Notes: a model not told the origin generated them from the sequence alone. Positions 36,001 through 46,131 are shown, numbered from the stretch's first letter. The stretch: DNA of 64,000 nucleotides from Maribacter caenipelagi (GCF_004364175.1 NZ_SNZW01000013.1:1-64000), one strand, 5' to 3'. Made by a program: numbers and translations.

Positions 36001-36271
36001 CAGTACTACCGGCACCAACCGATTTTCTTACGGCTTTCTGACCGATGTAAGTAAATAATAGTGTTTCGCCTTGGGAGGCCATAATTGAGTAGTTGCCATC
36101 AAAATCAGTTTGTGTACCTGTAGTGGTACCTTCAACTACAATGTTAACCCCGGGCAAAGGAAGCCCTCCCTGATCAGTAACCGTTCCGGATACTGTTTTT
36201 TGCTGTGCAAAAGAAATATGCACAACTAACGCTAAAAGTAGCGTTAACAATCCATTTAGTTTTGTTCTCAT
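33029..36271 (-). CDS. SusC/RagA-family TonB-linked outer-membrane transporter
   Basis: About 1080 residues. The signal peptide from MRTKLNGLLTLLLALVVHISFAQ favours the ATG at 36271 over 36301. Next come a carboxypeptidase-like beta domain (VSGTVTDQGGLPLPGVNIVV, about 26-100), a TonB box region (LEEVVVTAQG), a plug domain with the SusC hallmark VVRGLSSFSGSNQALFVVDG (about 165-185), and a long beta-barrel ending in KRYGVSIKASF. It imports bulky ligands delivered by the adjacent SusD using TonB energy. First gene of the operon. Confidence 0.95.
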   Translation of the reverse strand: MRTKLNGLLTLLLALVVHISFAQQKTVSGTVTDQGGLPLPGVNIVVEGTTTGTQTDFDGNYSIMASQGETLLFTYIGQKAVRKSVGAGSTVSVQMEEDAQALEEVVVTAQGIKREKKALGFAVSSVDEEDLESRSEGDVARVLSGKASGVQITAAGGMSGSATNVVVRGLSSFSGSNQALFVVDGVPFSSDTNAQDTNGGGSNFLTGNTGSSRFLDLDPNNIAKIEVLKGLAAATLYGSQGKNGVILITTKAGSAVGGKKKTEITVNQSYFVNEFASLPDYQDEYGNGFDQAFGWFFSNWGPSFEESGLSGWGRQAAIDENGTLEHPYSTTSVRATRDAFPEFQGARYDWKPYNSVEEYFKPGSVSSTSVNINGASEDGNTTFNANFGFLDDESFIPGNGLTRANVSLGGRSKLSNRFTVSGAMNYSRTDYSSPPIAASEGNGTTGLSIFGNIYFTPRSVDLLGLPYQNPIDGSSVYYRNGNDIINPRWTANNAKYSQLTTRVFWNASVQYDINDNLNMTYRAGLDYYNERNEQYSNKGGVEFTSAIFGFLNTYDNNNTIWDHYLALNGNYDLSEKLGMSFNVGATTRSTTFDQSGVASTGQIVFDIQRHFNYANQSPIQYTEKRNIAGLLGQVTLDYDNMLFLTASTRTDWVSNLTTANNSQTYPSASASFLPTAAWPGIKSEKGLNFLKLRAGLGQSATFPTAYPTVSVVEQNTQVYGEGGEVTTNQVAGFKANPDLKPELLSEFEVGFESKFFSNRVSLDFTYFDRTTKDLIVREPLSPSTGFTFTQSNVGKIEGDGIEIDLGVDWVRSDDSSGFNWNTRANFTKNKFIVTEQEQDIIIYAGSSTLSVGGNAAIKGEQLGAIVGDAIARDADGNFLIDDGGDYVTTEVDINGNVPVIGNPNPDYIMNIINSFSYKNWNLGFQISHIKGGDIVSNTIGTLLGRGLITETLDRENTYILPGVSQSTGEVNNKQINNSTYYFNNILFGPTELKVYDASVLRLQELSLGYTFPAKALERTPFGSLTITAQGFNLWFDAYNTPDGANFDPNIQGAGVGNSQGFDFINGPSSKRYGVSIKASF

Positions 36272-36301
36272 TTTTAAATTATTTGAATTAGCTAGCGACA
36301 A

Positions 36302-36673
36302 ACTTCACAATAATGTGTTAATAATGCAAGATAAATTTAATAAAACTTTAAGAAGTTGGTATAAAATCAGAAGTTACAGATTAAACATGATCGATATTTA
36401 AAGTTATATAATTGTTTAGGGTTTTTTTTATCATATTCATAATTCTGCATAAAAACTCTGAAAAACTTGCATTTAATTCAAATTGAAAATAGTAAGGTAT
36501 TTGTTACGTGGTTATCAAAATGTTCTAGAGGTTTTAGTAGTTATGTTTTACGCTTAAATATGGTTGATTTAAAAAAAAATAAAAATAAATCTAACTTGGT
36601 TTGAATTTTACTGAAATATTACTACATTTGCCGACCCTTAAAGTAGGGGTAATTTTTATATATCATTAATAGT
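36302..36673. other. Intergenic region between susC and the ribosomal block
   Basis: This 372-bp AT-rich stretch separates divergent transcription units. Its right end holds the rpsL promoter (36600-36630). Its left end should hold the susC promoter, but no clear TAnnTTTG is seen there; the nearest is a weak TATCTTGC on the minus strand near 36340. No other gene or repeat is visible. Confidence 0.6.
36600..36630 (+). promoter_or_regulatory. Promoter of the rpsL ribosomal operon
   Basis: TTTG (36600-36603), 19 bp, then TACATTTG (36623-36630) exactly fits the Bacteroidota -33/-7 consensus TTTG-N19-TAnnTTTG. It lies about 44 bp before the rpsL start and is the only good promoter before the long ribosomal block. 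Confidence 0.8.
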
Positions 36674-37048
36674 ATGCCAACAATATCACAATTAGTACGA
36701 ATAGGAAGAGAGACGATTACTAAGAAGAGTAAATCGGCTGCTTTAGATTCGTGTCCTCAGAGAAGGGGTGTTTGTACACGTGTTTATACTACCACGCCAA
36801 AGAAACCAAATTCAGCTATGAGAAAAGTAGCAAGGGTTAGGTTAACTAACGGTAAGGAAGTGAATGCTTACATTCCAGGAGAGGGTCACAATCTTCAAGA
36901 GCACTCGATAGTATTAGTAAGAGGCGGAAGAGTTAAAGATTTACCAGGAGTAAGGTATCATATTGTACGTGGTGCATTGGACACAGCAGGTGTGGCCGGT
37001 AGAACACAGCGTAGATCTAAATATGGTGCAAAACGCCCTAAGAATTAA
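36674..37048 (+). CDS. rpsL: 30S ribosomal protein S12
   Basis: At 124 residues this is the standard length. The decoding-centre loops [10 protein letters not shown] and [13 protein letters not shown] are intact, with the lysines whose mutation gives streptomycin resistance in other bacteria in wild-type form. First gene of the str operon, directly behind a consensus promoter. Confidence 0.98.
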   Translation: MPTISQLVRIGRETITKKSKSAALDSCPQRRGVCTRVYTTTPKKPNSAMRKVARVRLTNGKEVNAYIPGEGHNLQEHSIVLVRGGRVKDLPGVRYHIVRGALDTAGVAGRTQRRSKYGAKRPKN

Positions 37049-37071
37049 TTAAACTTGTTTAAAAGGAAGTA

Positions 37072-37548
37072 ATGAGAAAAAGACAGGCAAAGAAAAGACC
37101 ACTTTTACCGGATCCAAGATTTAACGATCAATTGGTGACACGTTTCGTCAATATGATGATGTGGGATGGTAAGAAATCAGTTGCTTTTGGTGTTTTTTAC
37201 GATGCAATTGATATTGTAGATGCAAAGAAGACTGATGAAGAGAAGACAGCTTTAGAGCTTTGGAAAGATGCATTGAGTAATGTTATGCCTCACGTTGAAG
37301 TTAGAAGTAGAAGAGTTGGTGGTGCAACATTTCAAATTCCAATGCAGATTAGGCCAGACCGTAAAATATCAACAGCTATGAAGTGGTTGATTAGTTATGC
37401 AAGAAAACGTAACGAAAAAGGTATGGCTCAAAAATTGGCTGGAGAGATTTTAGCTGCTGCTAAAGAAGAAGGTGCAGCTGTTAAGAAAAGAGTGGATACG
37501 CACAAGATGGCTGAGGCAAACAAAGCATTTTCGCACTTTAGATTCTAA
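37072..37548 (+). CDS. rpsG: 30S ribosomal protein S7
   Basis: 158 residues, full length, starting [15 protein letters not shown] and ending [15 protein letters not shown]. It binds the 3' major domain of 16S rRNA and nucleates assembly of the 30S head. It lies 23 bp after rpsL and 6 bp before fusA. Confidence 0.98.
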   Translation: MRKRQAKKRPLLPDPRFNDQLVTRFVNMMMWDGKKSVAFGVFYDAIDIVDAKKTDEEKTALELWKDALSNVMPHVEVRSRRVGGATFQIPMQIRPDRKISTAMKWLISYARKRNEKGMAQKLAGEILAAAKEEGAAVKKRVDTHKMAEANKAFSHFRF

Positions 37549-37554
37549 ATAGAC

Positions 37555-39687
37555 ATGGCAAGAGATTTAAAATATACAAGAAATATAGGTATTGCTGCGC
37601 ATATTGATGCTGGTAAGACTACTACGACAGAACGTATACTTTTTTATACGGGTGTAAGTCATAAGATAGGTGAGGTTCATGATGGTGCCGCTACTATGGA
37701 TTGGATGGAGCAGGAGCAAGAAAGAGGTATTACGATTACTTCTGCTGCTACTACATGTACATGGAAGTTTCCTTTGGAAAATGCAAAAGAATTGCCTGAT
37801 ACAAAGGATTATCACTTTAATATAATAGATACTCCAGGTCACGTTGATTTTACCGTAGAGGTGAATCGTTCTTTACGTGTTTTGGATGGTTTGGTCTTTT
37901 TGTTTAGTGCTGTTGATGGTGTTGAGCCTCAGTCAGAAACTAACTGGAGATTGGCCGATAACTATAAGGTTCCAAGAATAGGTTTTGTGAACAAGATGGA
38001 CCGTCAGGGTTCTAATTTTCTTATGGTTTGTAAACAGGTTAAGGAAATGTTAGGTTCTAATGCAGTTCCAATTGTACTTCCTATCGGTGACGAAGCTGAT
38101 TTTAGAGGTATAGTTGATTTAGCTAAGAATAGAGCGATTACATGGCACGAAGAAGGTTTCGGAGCTACTTTTGATGTGATTGAAATTCCTGAGGATATGA
38201 AAGCCGAGGTTAAGGAATATAGAGCTGCCTTAATTGAAGCTGTTGCGGAATATGATGAGGAGTTGATGGAAAAATTCTTCGAAGACGAAGATTCTATCAC
38301 TGAAGATGAAGTACACGCTGCTTTAAGAGCTGCTGTTATGGATCGTGCAATCATACCTATGATTTGTGGTTCTTCATTTAAGAATAAAGGTGTTCAGTTT
38401 TTGTTGGATGCTGTGTGTAGATATTTACCTTCTCCAGTAGATAAGGATGATATCGAAGGAACAAATCCTGATACAGGTGCTGTTGAAAAACGTAAGCCTA
38501 GTGTTAAAGAGCCTTTTTCGGCTTTAGCATTTAAGATTGCTACCGATCCTTTCGTAGGTAGATTGGCATTCTTTAGAACGTATTCTGGTCGTTTAGATGC
38601 TGGATCTTATATATTGAACAATCGTTCAGGTAAAAAAGAACGTATTTCTCGTATTTACCAAATGCATTCCAATAAGCAAAATGCCATCGATTTTATCGAA
38701 GCAGGTGATATTGGTGCGGCGGTTGGTTTTAAGGATATTAAGACTGGCGATACCATGTCTGATGAAAAGCACCCAATTGTTTTGGAAAGCATGGACTTCC
38801 CGGAACCGGTAATTGGTATTGCTGTAGAGCCTAAGACAAAAGCAGATGTTGATAAATTAGGTATGGCTTTAGCTAAATTGGCTGAAGAGGATCCTACTTT
38901 CCAAGTAAAAACTGATGAAGCTTCAGGGCAAACAATTATATCTGGTATGGGTGAGCTTCACTTAGATATCATTGTTGATCGTTTAAGAAGAGAATTTAAG
39001 GTTGAAGTTAGTCAAGGTGAACCTCAGGTAGAATACAAAGAGGCATTAACTAAAACGGCTGGACACAGAGAAACTTATAAGAAGCAATCTGGTGGTCGTG
39101 GTAAATTTGGTGATATCGTATTTGAAATGGGTCCTGCTGATGAGGATTTCGAAGGAGAAGGACTTCAGTTTGTTGATGAGATTAAAGGTGGACGTATTCC
39201 AAAAGAATTTATACCATCAGTTGAAAAAGGATTTTCCATTGCTATGCAAAATGGTCCTTTAGCTGGATATGAAATGGATTCAATGAAAGTTGTACTTAAG
39301 GATGGTTCTTTTCACCCTGTGGATTCAGATGCTCTTTCGTTTGAATTGGCTGCTAAAATGGGTTACAAAGCTGCAGGTAAAGCTGCCGGTGCTGTAATTA
39401 TGGAGCCTATAATGAAATTGGAAGTTATTACTCCTGAAGAAAACATGGGCGATATCGTTGGAGATTTAAATAGACGTAGAGGTACTATTGGTGATATGAG
39501 CGATAGAGCTGGAGCAAAAGTTGTTAAGGGTACGGTGCCATTATCTGAAATGTTTGGGTATGTTACTTCTCTTAGAACATTATCTTCAGGTCGTGCAACT
39601 TCAACAATGGAATTTTCACACTATGCAGAAACTCCTTCTAATATTTCAGAGGAAGTTATCAAAGCAGCAAAAGGTATAACAGCATAA
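37555..39687 (+). CDS. fusA: Elongation factor G
   Basis: This 710-residue translocase GTPase shows all G motifs: [10 protein letters not shown] (about 17-26), the RGITI switch region, DTPGHVDF (about 92-99) and NKMDRQG (about 146-152), then domains II to V with GMGELHLDI. It catalyses tRNA-mRNA translocation and, with RRF, ribosome recycling. It sits between rpsG and rpsJ; the usual tuf gene does not follow, as in other Bacteroidota. Confidence 0.97.
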   Translation: MARDLKYTRNIGIAAHIDAGKTTTTERILFYTGVSHKIGEVHDGAATMDWMEQEQERGITITSAATTCTWKFPLENAKELPDTKDYHFNIIDTPGHVDFTVEVNRSLRVLDGLVFLFSAVDGVEPQSETNWRLADNYKVPRIGFVNKMDRQGSNFLMVCKQVKEMLGSNAVPIVLPIGDEADFRGIVDLAKNRAITWHEEGFGATFDVIEIPEDMKAEVKEYRAALIEAVAEYDEELMEKFFEDEDSITEDEVHAALRAAVMDRAIIPMICGSSFKNKGVQFLLDAVCRYLPSPVDKDDIEGTNPDTGAVEKRKPSVKEPFSALAFKIATDPFVGRLAFFRTYSGRLDAGSYILNNRSGKKERISRIYQMHSNKQNAIDFIEAGDIGAAVGFKDIKTGDTMSDEKHPIVLESMDFPEPVIGIAVEPKTKADVDKLGMALAKLAEEDPTFQVKTDEASGQTIISGMGELHLDIIVDRLRREFKVEVSQGEPQVEYKEALTKTAGHRETYKKQSGGRGKFGDIVFEMGPADEDFEGEGLQFVDEIKGGRIPKEFIPSVEKGFSIAMQNGPLAGYEMDSMKVVLKDGSFHPVDSDALSFELAAKMGYKAAGKAAGAVIMEPIMKLEVITPEENMGDIVGDLNRRRGTIGDMSDRAGAKVVKGTVPLSEMFGYVTSLRTLSSGRATSTMEFSHYAETPSNISEEVIKAAKGITA

Positions 39688-39696
39688 ATTTAGGAC

Positions 39697-40002
39697 ATGA
39701 GTCAGAAAATTAGAATAAAACTTAAATCTTACGATCACAATTTGGTGGATAAGTCTGCTGAGAAGATTGTAAAAACGGTGAAGACTACCGGTGCTGTTGT
39801 AACAGGGCCAATTCCTTTACCAACACATAAAAAGATATTTACAGTATTGCGTTCACCGCACGTGAATAAAAAATCGAGAGAGCAGTTCCAATTAAGTTCT
39901 TATAAGAGATTATTGGATATCTATAGCTCTTCATCTAAAACTATTGATGCACTTATGAAGTTAGAGCTTCCAAGTGGTGTTGAAGTAGAGATTAAGGTGT
40001 AA
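39697..40002 (+). CDS. rpsJ: 30S ribosomal protein S10 (NusE)
   Basis: 101 residues, with the conserved loop [24 protein letters not shown]. It functions in the 30S head and as NusE in antitermination. It closes the first part of the operon: a 145-bp non-coding leader with a terminator-like hairpin separates it from rplC. Confidence 0.97.
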   Translation: MSQKIRIKLKSYDHNLVDKSAEKIVKTVKTTGAVVTGPIPLPTHKKIFTVLRSPHVNKKSREQFQLSSYKRLLDIYSSSSKTIDALMKLELPSGVEVEIKV

Positions 40003-40147
40003 TTTCACTGTTTGACCTATTATTGGGTTTGGCTACATGTCCTAAGCTGCGTGCGAGGGAAAAACGGAAAAAATAATTTAGGGTTAAATTATTTTGACCC
40101 TATTTTTTTGAAAAGAATTTAATAAGTAATAATTAATATAAATAAGT
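40003..40147 (+). promoter_or_regulatory. Structured leader between rpsJ and rplC with attenuator-like hairpin
   Basis: The region holds a small stem (ACCTA/TGGGT near 40016-40029), a G-rich segment (GCTGCGTGCGAGGG), and at 40080-40109 a 9-bp hairpin, AGGGTTAAA / TTTGACCCT, followed by A and seven T. That last element has the form of an intrinsic terminator inside the S10 operon, so it could attenuate transcription of the downstream ribosomal genes. No -7 consensus promoter is evident. Confidence 0.6.
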
Positions 40148-40765
40148 ATGTCTGGGTTAATAGGAAAGAAAGTAGGCATGACCAGTATTTTTGACGAGAA
40201 TGGAAAAAACATTCCATGTACCGTTATTCAAGCTGGGCCATGTGTAGTTACCCAAGTCAGAACCGAAGAGGTTGACGGGTATAGTGCCCTTCAACTTGGT
40301 TTCGATGACAAGGCAGAAAGTCGTGCTATTAAGGCTGAATTAGGCCATTTTAAAAAAGCAGGTGCTTCTCCTAAGAAAAAAGTCGTTGAATTCCGAGATT
40401 TTGAAGGTGAGTTTAAATTAGGTGACACTGTTGGTGTTGATGTTTTCGTTGAAGGACAATTCGTAGATGTTATTGGAACATCTAAGGGTAAAGGTTTTCA
40501 AGGTGTAGTAAAGCGTCACGGTTTCGCTGGGGTTGGTCAAGCAACCCATGGTCAGCATAACAGACTTAGAGCTCCTGGTTCTATTGGTGCTGCATCATAT
40601 CCTGCTAGAGTTTTTAAAGGTATGAAAATGGCCGGTAGAATGGGTACTGATCGTGTAACGGTTCAGAACCTTAGAGTTTTAAAAGTAGTTCCGGAAAAGA
40701 ATCTTTTAGTAGTAAAAGGTTGTGTTCCGGGCCATAAGAATGCTTATGTAACCATACAAAGGTAG
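40148..40765 (+). CDS. rplC: 50S ribosomal protein L3
   Basis: 205 residues. The long loop that reaches the peptidyl-transferase centre is clear ([21 protein letters not shown]), including the glutamine that PrmB methylates in E. coli. First gene after the attenuator-like leader. Confidence 0.97.
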   Translation: MSGLIGKKVGMTSIFDENGKNIPCTVIQAGPCVVTQVRTEEVDGYSALQLGFDDKAESRAIKAELGHFKKAGASPKKKVVEFRDFEGEFKLGDTVGVDVFVEGQFVDVIGTSKGKGFQGVVKRHGFAGVGQATHGQHNRLRAPGSIGAASYPARVFKGMKMAGRMGTDRVTVQNLRVLKVVPEKNLLVVKGCVPGHKNAYVTIQR

Positions 40766-40770
40766 ATGTA

Positions 40771-41403
40771 ATGAAAATAGCAGTTTTAGATATTAAAGGA
40801 AAAGACACAGGTAGAAAGGCAAACCTTTCTGATGATGTTTTCGCTATAGAGCCTAATGATCACGCAGTTTACCTAGATGTTAAGCAGTATTTAGCTCATC
40901 AGAGACAAGGTACGCACAAAGCTAAGGAGAGAGCTGAGATCGCTGGTAGTACTAGAAAGATTAAGAAACAAAAAGGTACAGGTACTGCTAGAGCAGGTAG
41001 TATAAAATCACCAATCTTTAGAGGTGGTGGTAGAATATTTGGCCCTAGACCTAAGGATTATACTCAAAAGTTAAACAAAAATTTAAAGCGTTTGGCAAGA
41101 AAATCAGCATTGACTTTGAAGTCTAAAGAAAATGCGATTTTAGTAGTTGAAGACTTTGATTTTGACACTCCAAAAACTAAAGATTTTATTGATGTTTTAA
41201 AGACATTAGGTCTTGAGAATAAAAAATCTTTAATAGTGTTGGGTGATTCAAATAAAGGTGTATATTTGTCTTCGCGTAATTTTAAAGGCTCTGAAGTTAT
41301 AACTAACTCAGAATTAAGTACTTATAAAATTCTTCATGCTAATAGTGTGGTATTGTTAGAGAGCTCTTTGGAAGGAATTGAATCGAATTTAAATAAACAA
41401 TAA
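40771..41403 (+). CDS. rplD: 50S ribosomal protein L4
   Basis: 210 residues with the exit-tunnel loop around KKQKGTGTARAGSIKSPIFR. In Gammaproteobacteria L4 also represses the S10 operon; whether it acts on the leader before rplC here is open. It lies 5 bp after rplC. Confidence 0.97.
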   Translation: MKIAVLDIKGKDTGRKANLSDDVFAIEPNDHAVYLDVKQYLAHQRQGTHKAKERAEIAGSTRKIKKQKGTGTARAGSIKSPIFRGGGRIFGPRPKDYTQKLNKNLKRLARKSALTLKSKENAILVVEDFDFDTPKTKDFIDVLKTLGLENKKSLIVLGDSNKGVYLSSRNFKGSEVITNSELSTYKILHANSVVLLESSLEGIESNLNKQ

Positions 41404-41407
41404 TATC

Positions 41408-41698
41408 ATGAGTGTGTTGATAAAACCAATTATAACGGAAAAAATGACTGCTGATAGCGAGTTGAATAACCGTTATGGATTCGTAGTTGACCCTAAGGCT
41501 AACAAGTTGCAGATTAAAGATGCGGTTGAAGCTACTTATGGTGTTTCTGTGAAGAAGGTACGTACAATGAATTACGGTCCTACAAGAAAATCCAGATATA
41601 CAAAAACTGGTGTGCAGCATGGAAAAACAAATGCTATTAAAAAAGCGATTGTTGATGTTGTAGAAGGTGATATTATCGATTTTTACAGTAATCTATAA
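41408..41698 (+). CDS. rplW: 50S ribosomal protein L23
   Basis: 96 residues, beginning MSVLIKPIITEKMT with the conserved motif that docks trigger factor and SRP near the tunnel exit. It lies 4 bp after rplD and 9 bp before rplB. Confidence 0.97.
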   Translation: MSVLIKPIITEKMTADSELNNRYGFVVDPKANKLQIKDAVEATYGVSVKKVRTMNYGPTRKSRYTKTGVQHGKTNAIKKAIVDVVEGDIIDFYSNL

Positions 41699-41707
41699 AG
41701 ACAAGAA

Positions 41708-42532
41708 ATGTCAGTTAGAAAATTAAAACCAATCACTCCAGGACAGCGTTTTAGAGTAGTAAATGGATTTGACGCCATTACTGCTGATAAGCCGGAGAAG
41801 AGCTTGCTTGCTCCGTTAAAAAAGTCCGGAGGTAGAAACAGTCAAGGAAAAATGACCATACGCCAAAAAGGTGGGGGTCATAAAAGAAGGTATCGTGTAA
41901 TAGATTTTAAGAGAGACAAGCAAGATGTGCTTGCTACTGTTAAAACTATAGAGTACGATCCAAATAGAACTGCATTTATTGCTCTTTTGGAATATGCAGA
42001 TGGTGAGAAGCGTTATGTAATCGCACAGAATGGTTTGCAGGTTGATCAGCAGGTTTCTGCTGGATCTGCTGTTGCGCCTGAGATTGGTAATGCATTACCA
42101 TTAAGTGAGATTCCTTTAGGAACTATAATTTCGTGTATTGAGTTAAGACCTGGTCAAGGAGCTGTTATGGCTCGTAGTGCTGGTACATTTGCTCAACTTA
42201 TGGCGAAAGACGGTAAGTTTGTTACGGTTAAAATGCCATCTGGGGAAACTAGATTAATTCTTTCTGGTTGTATGGCAACGATTGGTGCAATATCTAATTC
42301 GGATCATCAATTGCTTGTATCAGGTAAAGCTGGTAGAAGTAGATGGTTGGGAAGAAGACCAAGAACTAGACCGGTAGCTATGAACCCTGTCGATCACCCA
42401 ATGGGTGGTGGTGAAGGTAGAGCTTCAGGTGGTCATCCAAGATCGAGAAACGGAATACCTGCTAAAGGATTCAGAACTCGTTCTAAGACCAAGAGCACCA
42501 ACAAGTATATAATAGAACGTAGAAAGAAATAA
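41708..42532 (+). CDS. rplB: 50S ribosomal protein L2
   Basis: 274 residues. The RNA-binding domain and the C-terminal loop with [13 protein letters not shown], carrying the conserved histidine near the peptidyl-transferase centre, are intact. It ends 14 bp before rpsS. Confidence 0.98.
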   Translation: MSVRKLKPITPGQRFRVVNGFDAITADKPEKSLLAPLKKSGGRNSQGKMTIRQKGGGHKRRYRVIDFKRDKQDVLATVKTIEYDPNRTAFIALLEYADGEKRYVIAQNGLQVDQQVSAGSAVAPEIGNALPLSEIPLGTIISCIELRPGQGAVMARSAGTFAQLMAKDGKFVTVKMPSGETRLILSGCMATIGAISNSDHQLLVSGKAGRSRWLGRRPRTRPVAMNPVDHPMGGGEGRASGGHPRSRNGIPAKGFRTRSKTKSTNKYIIERRKK

Positions 42533-42546
42533 AAAACTAGAAAGAA

Positions 42547-42825
42547 ATGGCACGTTCACTAAAAAAAGGACCTTACGTTCACTATAGTTTGGAGAAGAAA
42601 ATCCAGCAAAGTGTTTCATCCGGTAAAAAAGCGGTAATCAAAACTTGGTCTAGAGCATCTATGATCACTCCTGATTTTGTTGGGATGACAATAGCGGTTC
42701 ATAACGGAAAACAATTTGTACCTGTTTTTGTAACAGAAAACATGGTAGGACATAAACTTGGGGAATTTTCACCAACAAGATCTTTTAGAGGTCATGCAGG
42801 TGCGAAAAACAAAGGAAAAAAGTAA
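42547..42825 (+). CDS. rpsS: 30S ribosomal protein S19
   Basis: 92 residues, starting [18 protein letters not shown], with the family motif [23 protein letters not shown] in the globular part. Located in the 30S head next to S13. It is 3 bp from rplV. Confidence 0.97.
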   Translation: MARSLKKGPYVHYSLEKKIQQSVSSGKKAVIKTWSRASMITPDFVGMTIAVHNGKQFVPVFVTENMVGHKLGEFSPTRSFRGHAGAKNKGKK

Positions 42826-42828
42826 GCT

Positions 42829-43236
42829 ATGGGAGTTCGTAAAAAACAGATGGCCGAAAGAATTAAGGCTGAAAAGAAGATGGTAGCTTTCGCTAAGTTG
42901 AATAACTGTCCTACTTCACCTAGAAAAATGCGTTTAGTTGCAGATTTAATTCGTGGTGTAAAGGTAGAGCAAGCTTTAGCTATTTTAAGGTTCAACCCTA
43001 AAGAGGCTTCTAGAAAGTTAGAGAAATTATTACTTTCAGCTTTAGCTAATTGGCAGGCAAAAAATGAAGAGGCAAATTTAGAAGATGCTGATTTAATTGT
43101 AGCTGAGATTAGAGTAGATAGTGGTGCAATGTTAAAAAGATTGCGTCCTGCTCCACAAGGTAGAGCACATAGAATTAGAAAACGTTCAAACCATGTTACA
43201 TTGGTTTTGGGGTCAAAAAATATAACAGAAAACTAG
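42829..43236 (+). CDS. rplV: 50S ribosomal protein L22
   Basis: 135 residues, longer than the E. coli protein because of an N-terminal extension of about 20 residues ([18 protein letters not shown]) before the conserved [14 protein letters not shown]. The beta-hairpin that lines the exit tunnel ([20 protein letters not shown]) is present. It ends 1 nt before rpsC. Confidence 0.96.
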   Translation: MGVRKKQMAERIKAEKKMVAFAKLNNCPTSPRKMRLVADLIRGVKVEQALAILRFNPKEASRKLEKLLLSALANWQAKNEEANLEDADLIVAEIRVDSGAMLKRLRPAPQGRAHRIRKRSNHVTLVLGSKNITEN

Positions 43237-43237
43237 G

Positions 43238-43954
43238 ATGGGACAGAAAACAAATCCAATAGGAAATCGTCTAGGAATCATTAGAGGTTGGGAGTCTAAC
43301 TGGTATGGTGGTAACGATTACGGAGATAAATTGGCTGAGGATGATAAAATACGTAAGTATATTCATGCAAGACTTTCTAAGGCTAGTGTTTCAAGAGTTA
43401 TAATTGAACGTACTCTAAAATTAATCACTGTAACTGTAACAACTGCTAGACCTGGTATTATTATTGGTAAAGGTGGTCAGGAAGTTGATAAGTTAAAAGA
43501 GGAGTTGAAAAAAATCACCAATAAGGAGGTTCAGATCAACATCTTTGAAATAAAGAGACCTGAGCTTGATGCGAATTTAGTAGCAGCAAGTGTAGCTCGT
43601 CAAATTGAAAGTAGAATTTCTTTTAGAAGAGCAATAAAGATGGCAATCGCTGCAGCAATGCGTATGAATGCTGAAGGAATAAAGATTCAAATCTCTGGTA
43701 GATTGAATGGAGCTGAAATGGCACGTTCAGAATCTTATAAAGATGGTAGAATTCCATTATCGACCTTTAGAGCAGATATTGATTATGCTTTACAGGAAGC
43801 TCAAACTACATATGGTAAACTTGGTATTAAAGTTTGGATTATGAAAGGTGAGGTATATGGTAAAAGAGATTTATCTCCATTAGTAGGAATGCAAAAAGAT
43901 TCTTCTAAAGGTGGTAAGCAAGAGGGTGGAAGAAAACAACGTCGTAGAAAGTAA
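43238..43954 (+). CDS. rpsC: 30S ribosomal protein S3
   Basis: 238 residues with a KH domain ([11 protein letters not shown]) and a C-terminal S3 domain, then a short basic tail (GGRKQRRRK). It forms part of the mRNA entry channel with S4 and S5. It overlaps no neighbour and is followed by rplP after 19 bp. Confidence 0.97.
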   Translation: MGQKTNPIGNRLGIIRGWESNWYGGNDYGDKLAEDDKIRKYIHARLSKASVSRVIIERTLKLITVTVTTARPGIIIGKGGQEVDKLKEELKKITNKEVQINIFEIKRPELDANLVAASVARQIESRISFRRAIKMAIAAAMRMNAEGIKIQISGRLNGAEMARSESYKDGRIPLSTFRADIDYALQEAQTTYGKLGIKVWIMKGEVYGKRDLSPLVGMQKDSSKGGKQEGGRKQRRRK

Positions 43955-43973
43955 TTTTTAAAGAACTAAAGTA

Positions 43974-44402
43974 ATGTTACAACCGAAAAGAACAAAGTTC
44001 CGTAAGATGCAGAAAGGCCGTATGAAAGGTCTTGCTGGAAGAGGACACCAACTTTCAAATGGTATGTTCGGTATAAAGAATGTTGATGATGCTGCATTTT
44101 TGACTTCACGCCAAATAGAAGCTGCTCGTATTGCTGCTACTAGATTTATGAAGAGAGAAGGTCAATTGTGGATTAAAATATTTCCAGACAAGCCGATTAC
44201 CAAAAAACCATTAGAAGTACGTATGGGTAAAGGTAAGGGTGCACCAGAATATTTCGTAGCCGTGGTTAAGCCAGGTAGAATTATGTTCGAAGTGGCCGGA
44301 GTTCCTTTGGAAGTAGCAAAAGAAGCTTTAAGATTAGCGGCTCAGAAACTTCCTGTTAAGACAAAATTCATTGTAGCTCGTGATTACGAGGCTGTAAATT
44401 AA
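43974..44402 (+). CDS. rplP: 50S ribosomal protein L16
   Basis: 142 residues, with conserved [19 protein letters not shown] and the arginine-rich N-terminus [19 protein letters not shown]. It supports tRNA accommodation at the A and P sites. Confidence 0.97.
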   Translation: MLQPKRTKFRKMQKGRMKGLAGRGHQLSNGMFGIKNVDDAAFLTSRQIEAARIAATRFMKREGQLWIKIFPDKPITKKPLEVRMGKGKGAPEYFVAVVKPGRIMFEVAGVPLEVAKEALRLAAQKLPVKTKFIVARDYEAVN

Positions 44403-44414
44403 ACGTAAGGAATA

Positions 44415-44606
44415 ATGAAAAAACAAGAGATTAAAGAAATGTCTGTGGAAGGACTTACGGAGAAATTGGCCGAGTACAAGAAGCAGCATGCAGATTTGAA
44501 AATGGCACATTTTGTAACTCCGTTAGAAAATCCGCTTCAGATTAGAAAAGTAAGGAGAACGGTAGCAAGATTAGCTACTGAATTAACTAATAGGGAGAAC
44601 CAATAA
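44415..44606 (+). CDS. rpmC: 50S ribosomal protein L29
   Basis: 63 residues, a two-helix hairpin typical of L29 (KEMSVEGLTEKLAEYKKQHADL and IRKVRRTVARLATEL). It sits near the tunnel exit beside L23. Confidence 0.95.
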   Translation: MKKQEIKEMSVEGLTEKLAEYKKQHADLKMAHFVTPLENPLQIRKVRRTVARLATELTNRENQ

Positions 44607-44618
44607 CTGGTGGGCTTT

Positions 44619-44876
44619 ATGGAGAAAAGAAATTTAAGAAAAGAAAGAGTAGGGGTTGTCACTAGTAATAAAATGGAGAAATCTATTGTTATTGCGGAGG
44701 TGAAAAGAGTAAAACATCCTATGTACGGTAAATTCGTTTTGAAGACAAAGAAATATGTTGCACATGACGAAAAGAACGATTGTAACATTGGTGATACTGT
44801 AAAGATCATGGAAACAAGACCTATGAGTAAAACCAAATGTTGGAGATTAGTAGAAATCTTAGAAAGAGCTAAATAA
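44619..44876 (+). CDS. rpsQ: 30S ribosomal protein S17
   Basis: About 85 residues from the ATG at 44619 ([14 protein letters not shown]). A GTG at 44610 is in frame, but the ATG matches the family start. OB fold with the motif [14 protein letters not shown]. It is 12 bp from rpmC. Confidence 0.95.
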   Translation: MEKRNLRKERVGVVTSNKMEKSIVIAEVKRVKHPMYGKFVLKTKKYVAHDEKNDCNIGDTVKIMETRPMSKTKCWRLVEILERAK

Positions 44877-44879
44877 GTT

Positions 44880-45248
44880 ATGTTACAGCAAGAATCTAGA
44901 CTAAAAGTAGCGGATAACACAGGAGCAAAGGAAGTTTTAACTATCCGTGTTCTTGGTGGTACCAAAAGAAGATATGCTTCAATAGGTGACAAAATAGTTG
45001 TTACTGTTAAAGAAGCTACTCCAAACGGAGGTATCAAGAAGGGTGCGGTTTCAACTGCTGTTGTAGTTCGTACAAAGAAAGAGGTTAGAAGACCTGATGG
45101 ATCTTATATAAGATTTGATGATAACGCTTGTGTGTTATTGAATCCTGCCGGAGAAATGAGAGGTACTCGTGTTTTTGGACCTGTAGCAAGAGAGCTTAGG
45201 GATAAGCAGTTCATGAAGATTGTATCATTGGCCCCAGAGGTATTATAA
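44880..45248 (+). CDS. rplN: 50S ribosomal protein L14
   Basis: 122 residues, starting [19 protein letters not shown], highly conserved throughout, ending IVSLAPEVL. It forms part of the bridge to the 30S subunit and the binding site of silencing factor RsfS. Confidence 0.98.
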   Translation: MLQQESRLKVADNTGAKEVLTIRVLGGTKRRYASIGDKIVVTVKEATPNGGIKKGAVSTAVVVRTKKEVRRPDGSYIRFDDNACVLLNPAGEMRGTRVFGPVARELRDKQFMKIVSLAPEVL

Positions 45249-45261
45249 TATAACGGACAAG

Positions 45262-45576
45262 ATGAAAAAGTTAAAAATAAAAACAGGAGATACGGTAAGA
45301 ATTACTGCTGGTGACCATAAAGGGACCGAAGGGAAAGTTATGCGTGTAAATCTTGAGAAAAATAAAGCCATCGTTGAAGGTGCCAATATGGTATCTAAAC
45401 ATGAGAAGCCTAGTGCTAAAAACCCTCAAGGTGGTATTGTAAAAAAAGAAGCTTTAATCCATATTTCTAATCTAGCCTTGATCGACAGTAAATCTGGAGA
45501 TGTGACAAGAGTAGGTTACGAAATGAAGGATGGTAAAAAAGTTAGGGTTTCCAAAAAATCCAATGAAGTAATTTAG
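45262..45576 (+). CDS. rplX: 50S ribosomal protein L24
   Basis: About 104 residues with a KOW motif ([18 protein letters not shown]). The ATG at 45262 is chosen: a longer frame from 45220 would overlap rplN and add residues foreign to the family. It initiates 50S assembly at the tunnel exit side. Confidence 0.96.
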   Translation: MKKLKIKTGDTVRITAGDHKGTEGKVMRVNLEKNKAIVEGANMVSKHEKPSAKNPQGGIVKKEALIHISNLALIDSKSGDVTRVGYEMKDGKKVRVSKKSNEVI

Positions 45577-45578
45577 TT

Positions 45579-46130
45579 ATGGCATACGTTGCAAGATTAA
45601 AGAAAGAGTATAAGGAGCGAATAGTAGCTGCCCTTACCGAAGAGTTTGGTTACAGTAATGTAATGCAGGTTCCTAAGTTAGAGAAGATAGTAATGAGTAG
45701 AGGTGTTGGAGCTGCTGTTGCTGACAAGAAACTTATTGACCATGCAATAGATGAAATGACTATGATAACGGGTCAAAAAGCCGTTGCTACTATGTCTAAG
45801 AAAGATGTTGCTGCCTTTAAGTTAAGAAAAGGTATGCCAATTGGTGCAAAAGTTACCTTAAGAGGTGAGCGTATGTACGAATTTTTAGATCGTTTGGTTA
45901 CTTCTGCGTTACCACGTGTTAGAGATTTTCAAGGTATCAAGGCTACAGGTTTTGATGGTCGTGGAAATTATAACCTAGGGGTGACAGAGCAAATAATATT
46001 TCCTGAAGTTAATATTGATAAAATCAATAGAATTAACGGTATGGATATTACATTTGTAACTTCTGCAGATACAGACAAGGAAGCAAAATCATTATTAACA
46101 GAATTAGGTTTACCTTTTAAAAAGAATTAG
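45579..46130 (+). CDS. rplE: 50S ribosomal protein L5
   Basis: 183 residues, standard length, with the conserved segments [21 protein letters not shown] and [20 protein letters not shown]. It contacts 5S rRNA and the P-site tRNA. It is 2 bp after rplX and 1 bp before rpsN. Confidence 0.97.
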   Translation: MAYVARLKKEYKERIVAALTEEFGYSNVMQVPKLEKIVMSRGVGAAVADKKLIDHAIDEMTMITGQKAVATMSKKDVAAFKLRKGMPIGAKVTLRGERMYEFLDRLVTSALPRVRDFQGIKATGFDGRGNYNLGVTEQIIFPEVNIDKINRINGMDITFVTSADTDKEAKSLLTELGLPFKKN

Positions 46131-46131
46131 T

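Noticed and set aside
26985-36271. Polysaccharide utilisation locus
   Set aside because: There is a SusC/SusD pair but no carbohydrate-active enzyme, sulfatase or hybrid two-component regulator within reach.
45220-45261. Upstream start for rplX overlapping rplN
   Set aside because: The added residues do not fit L24; the ATG at 45262 gives the family N-terminus.
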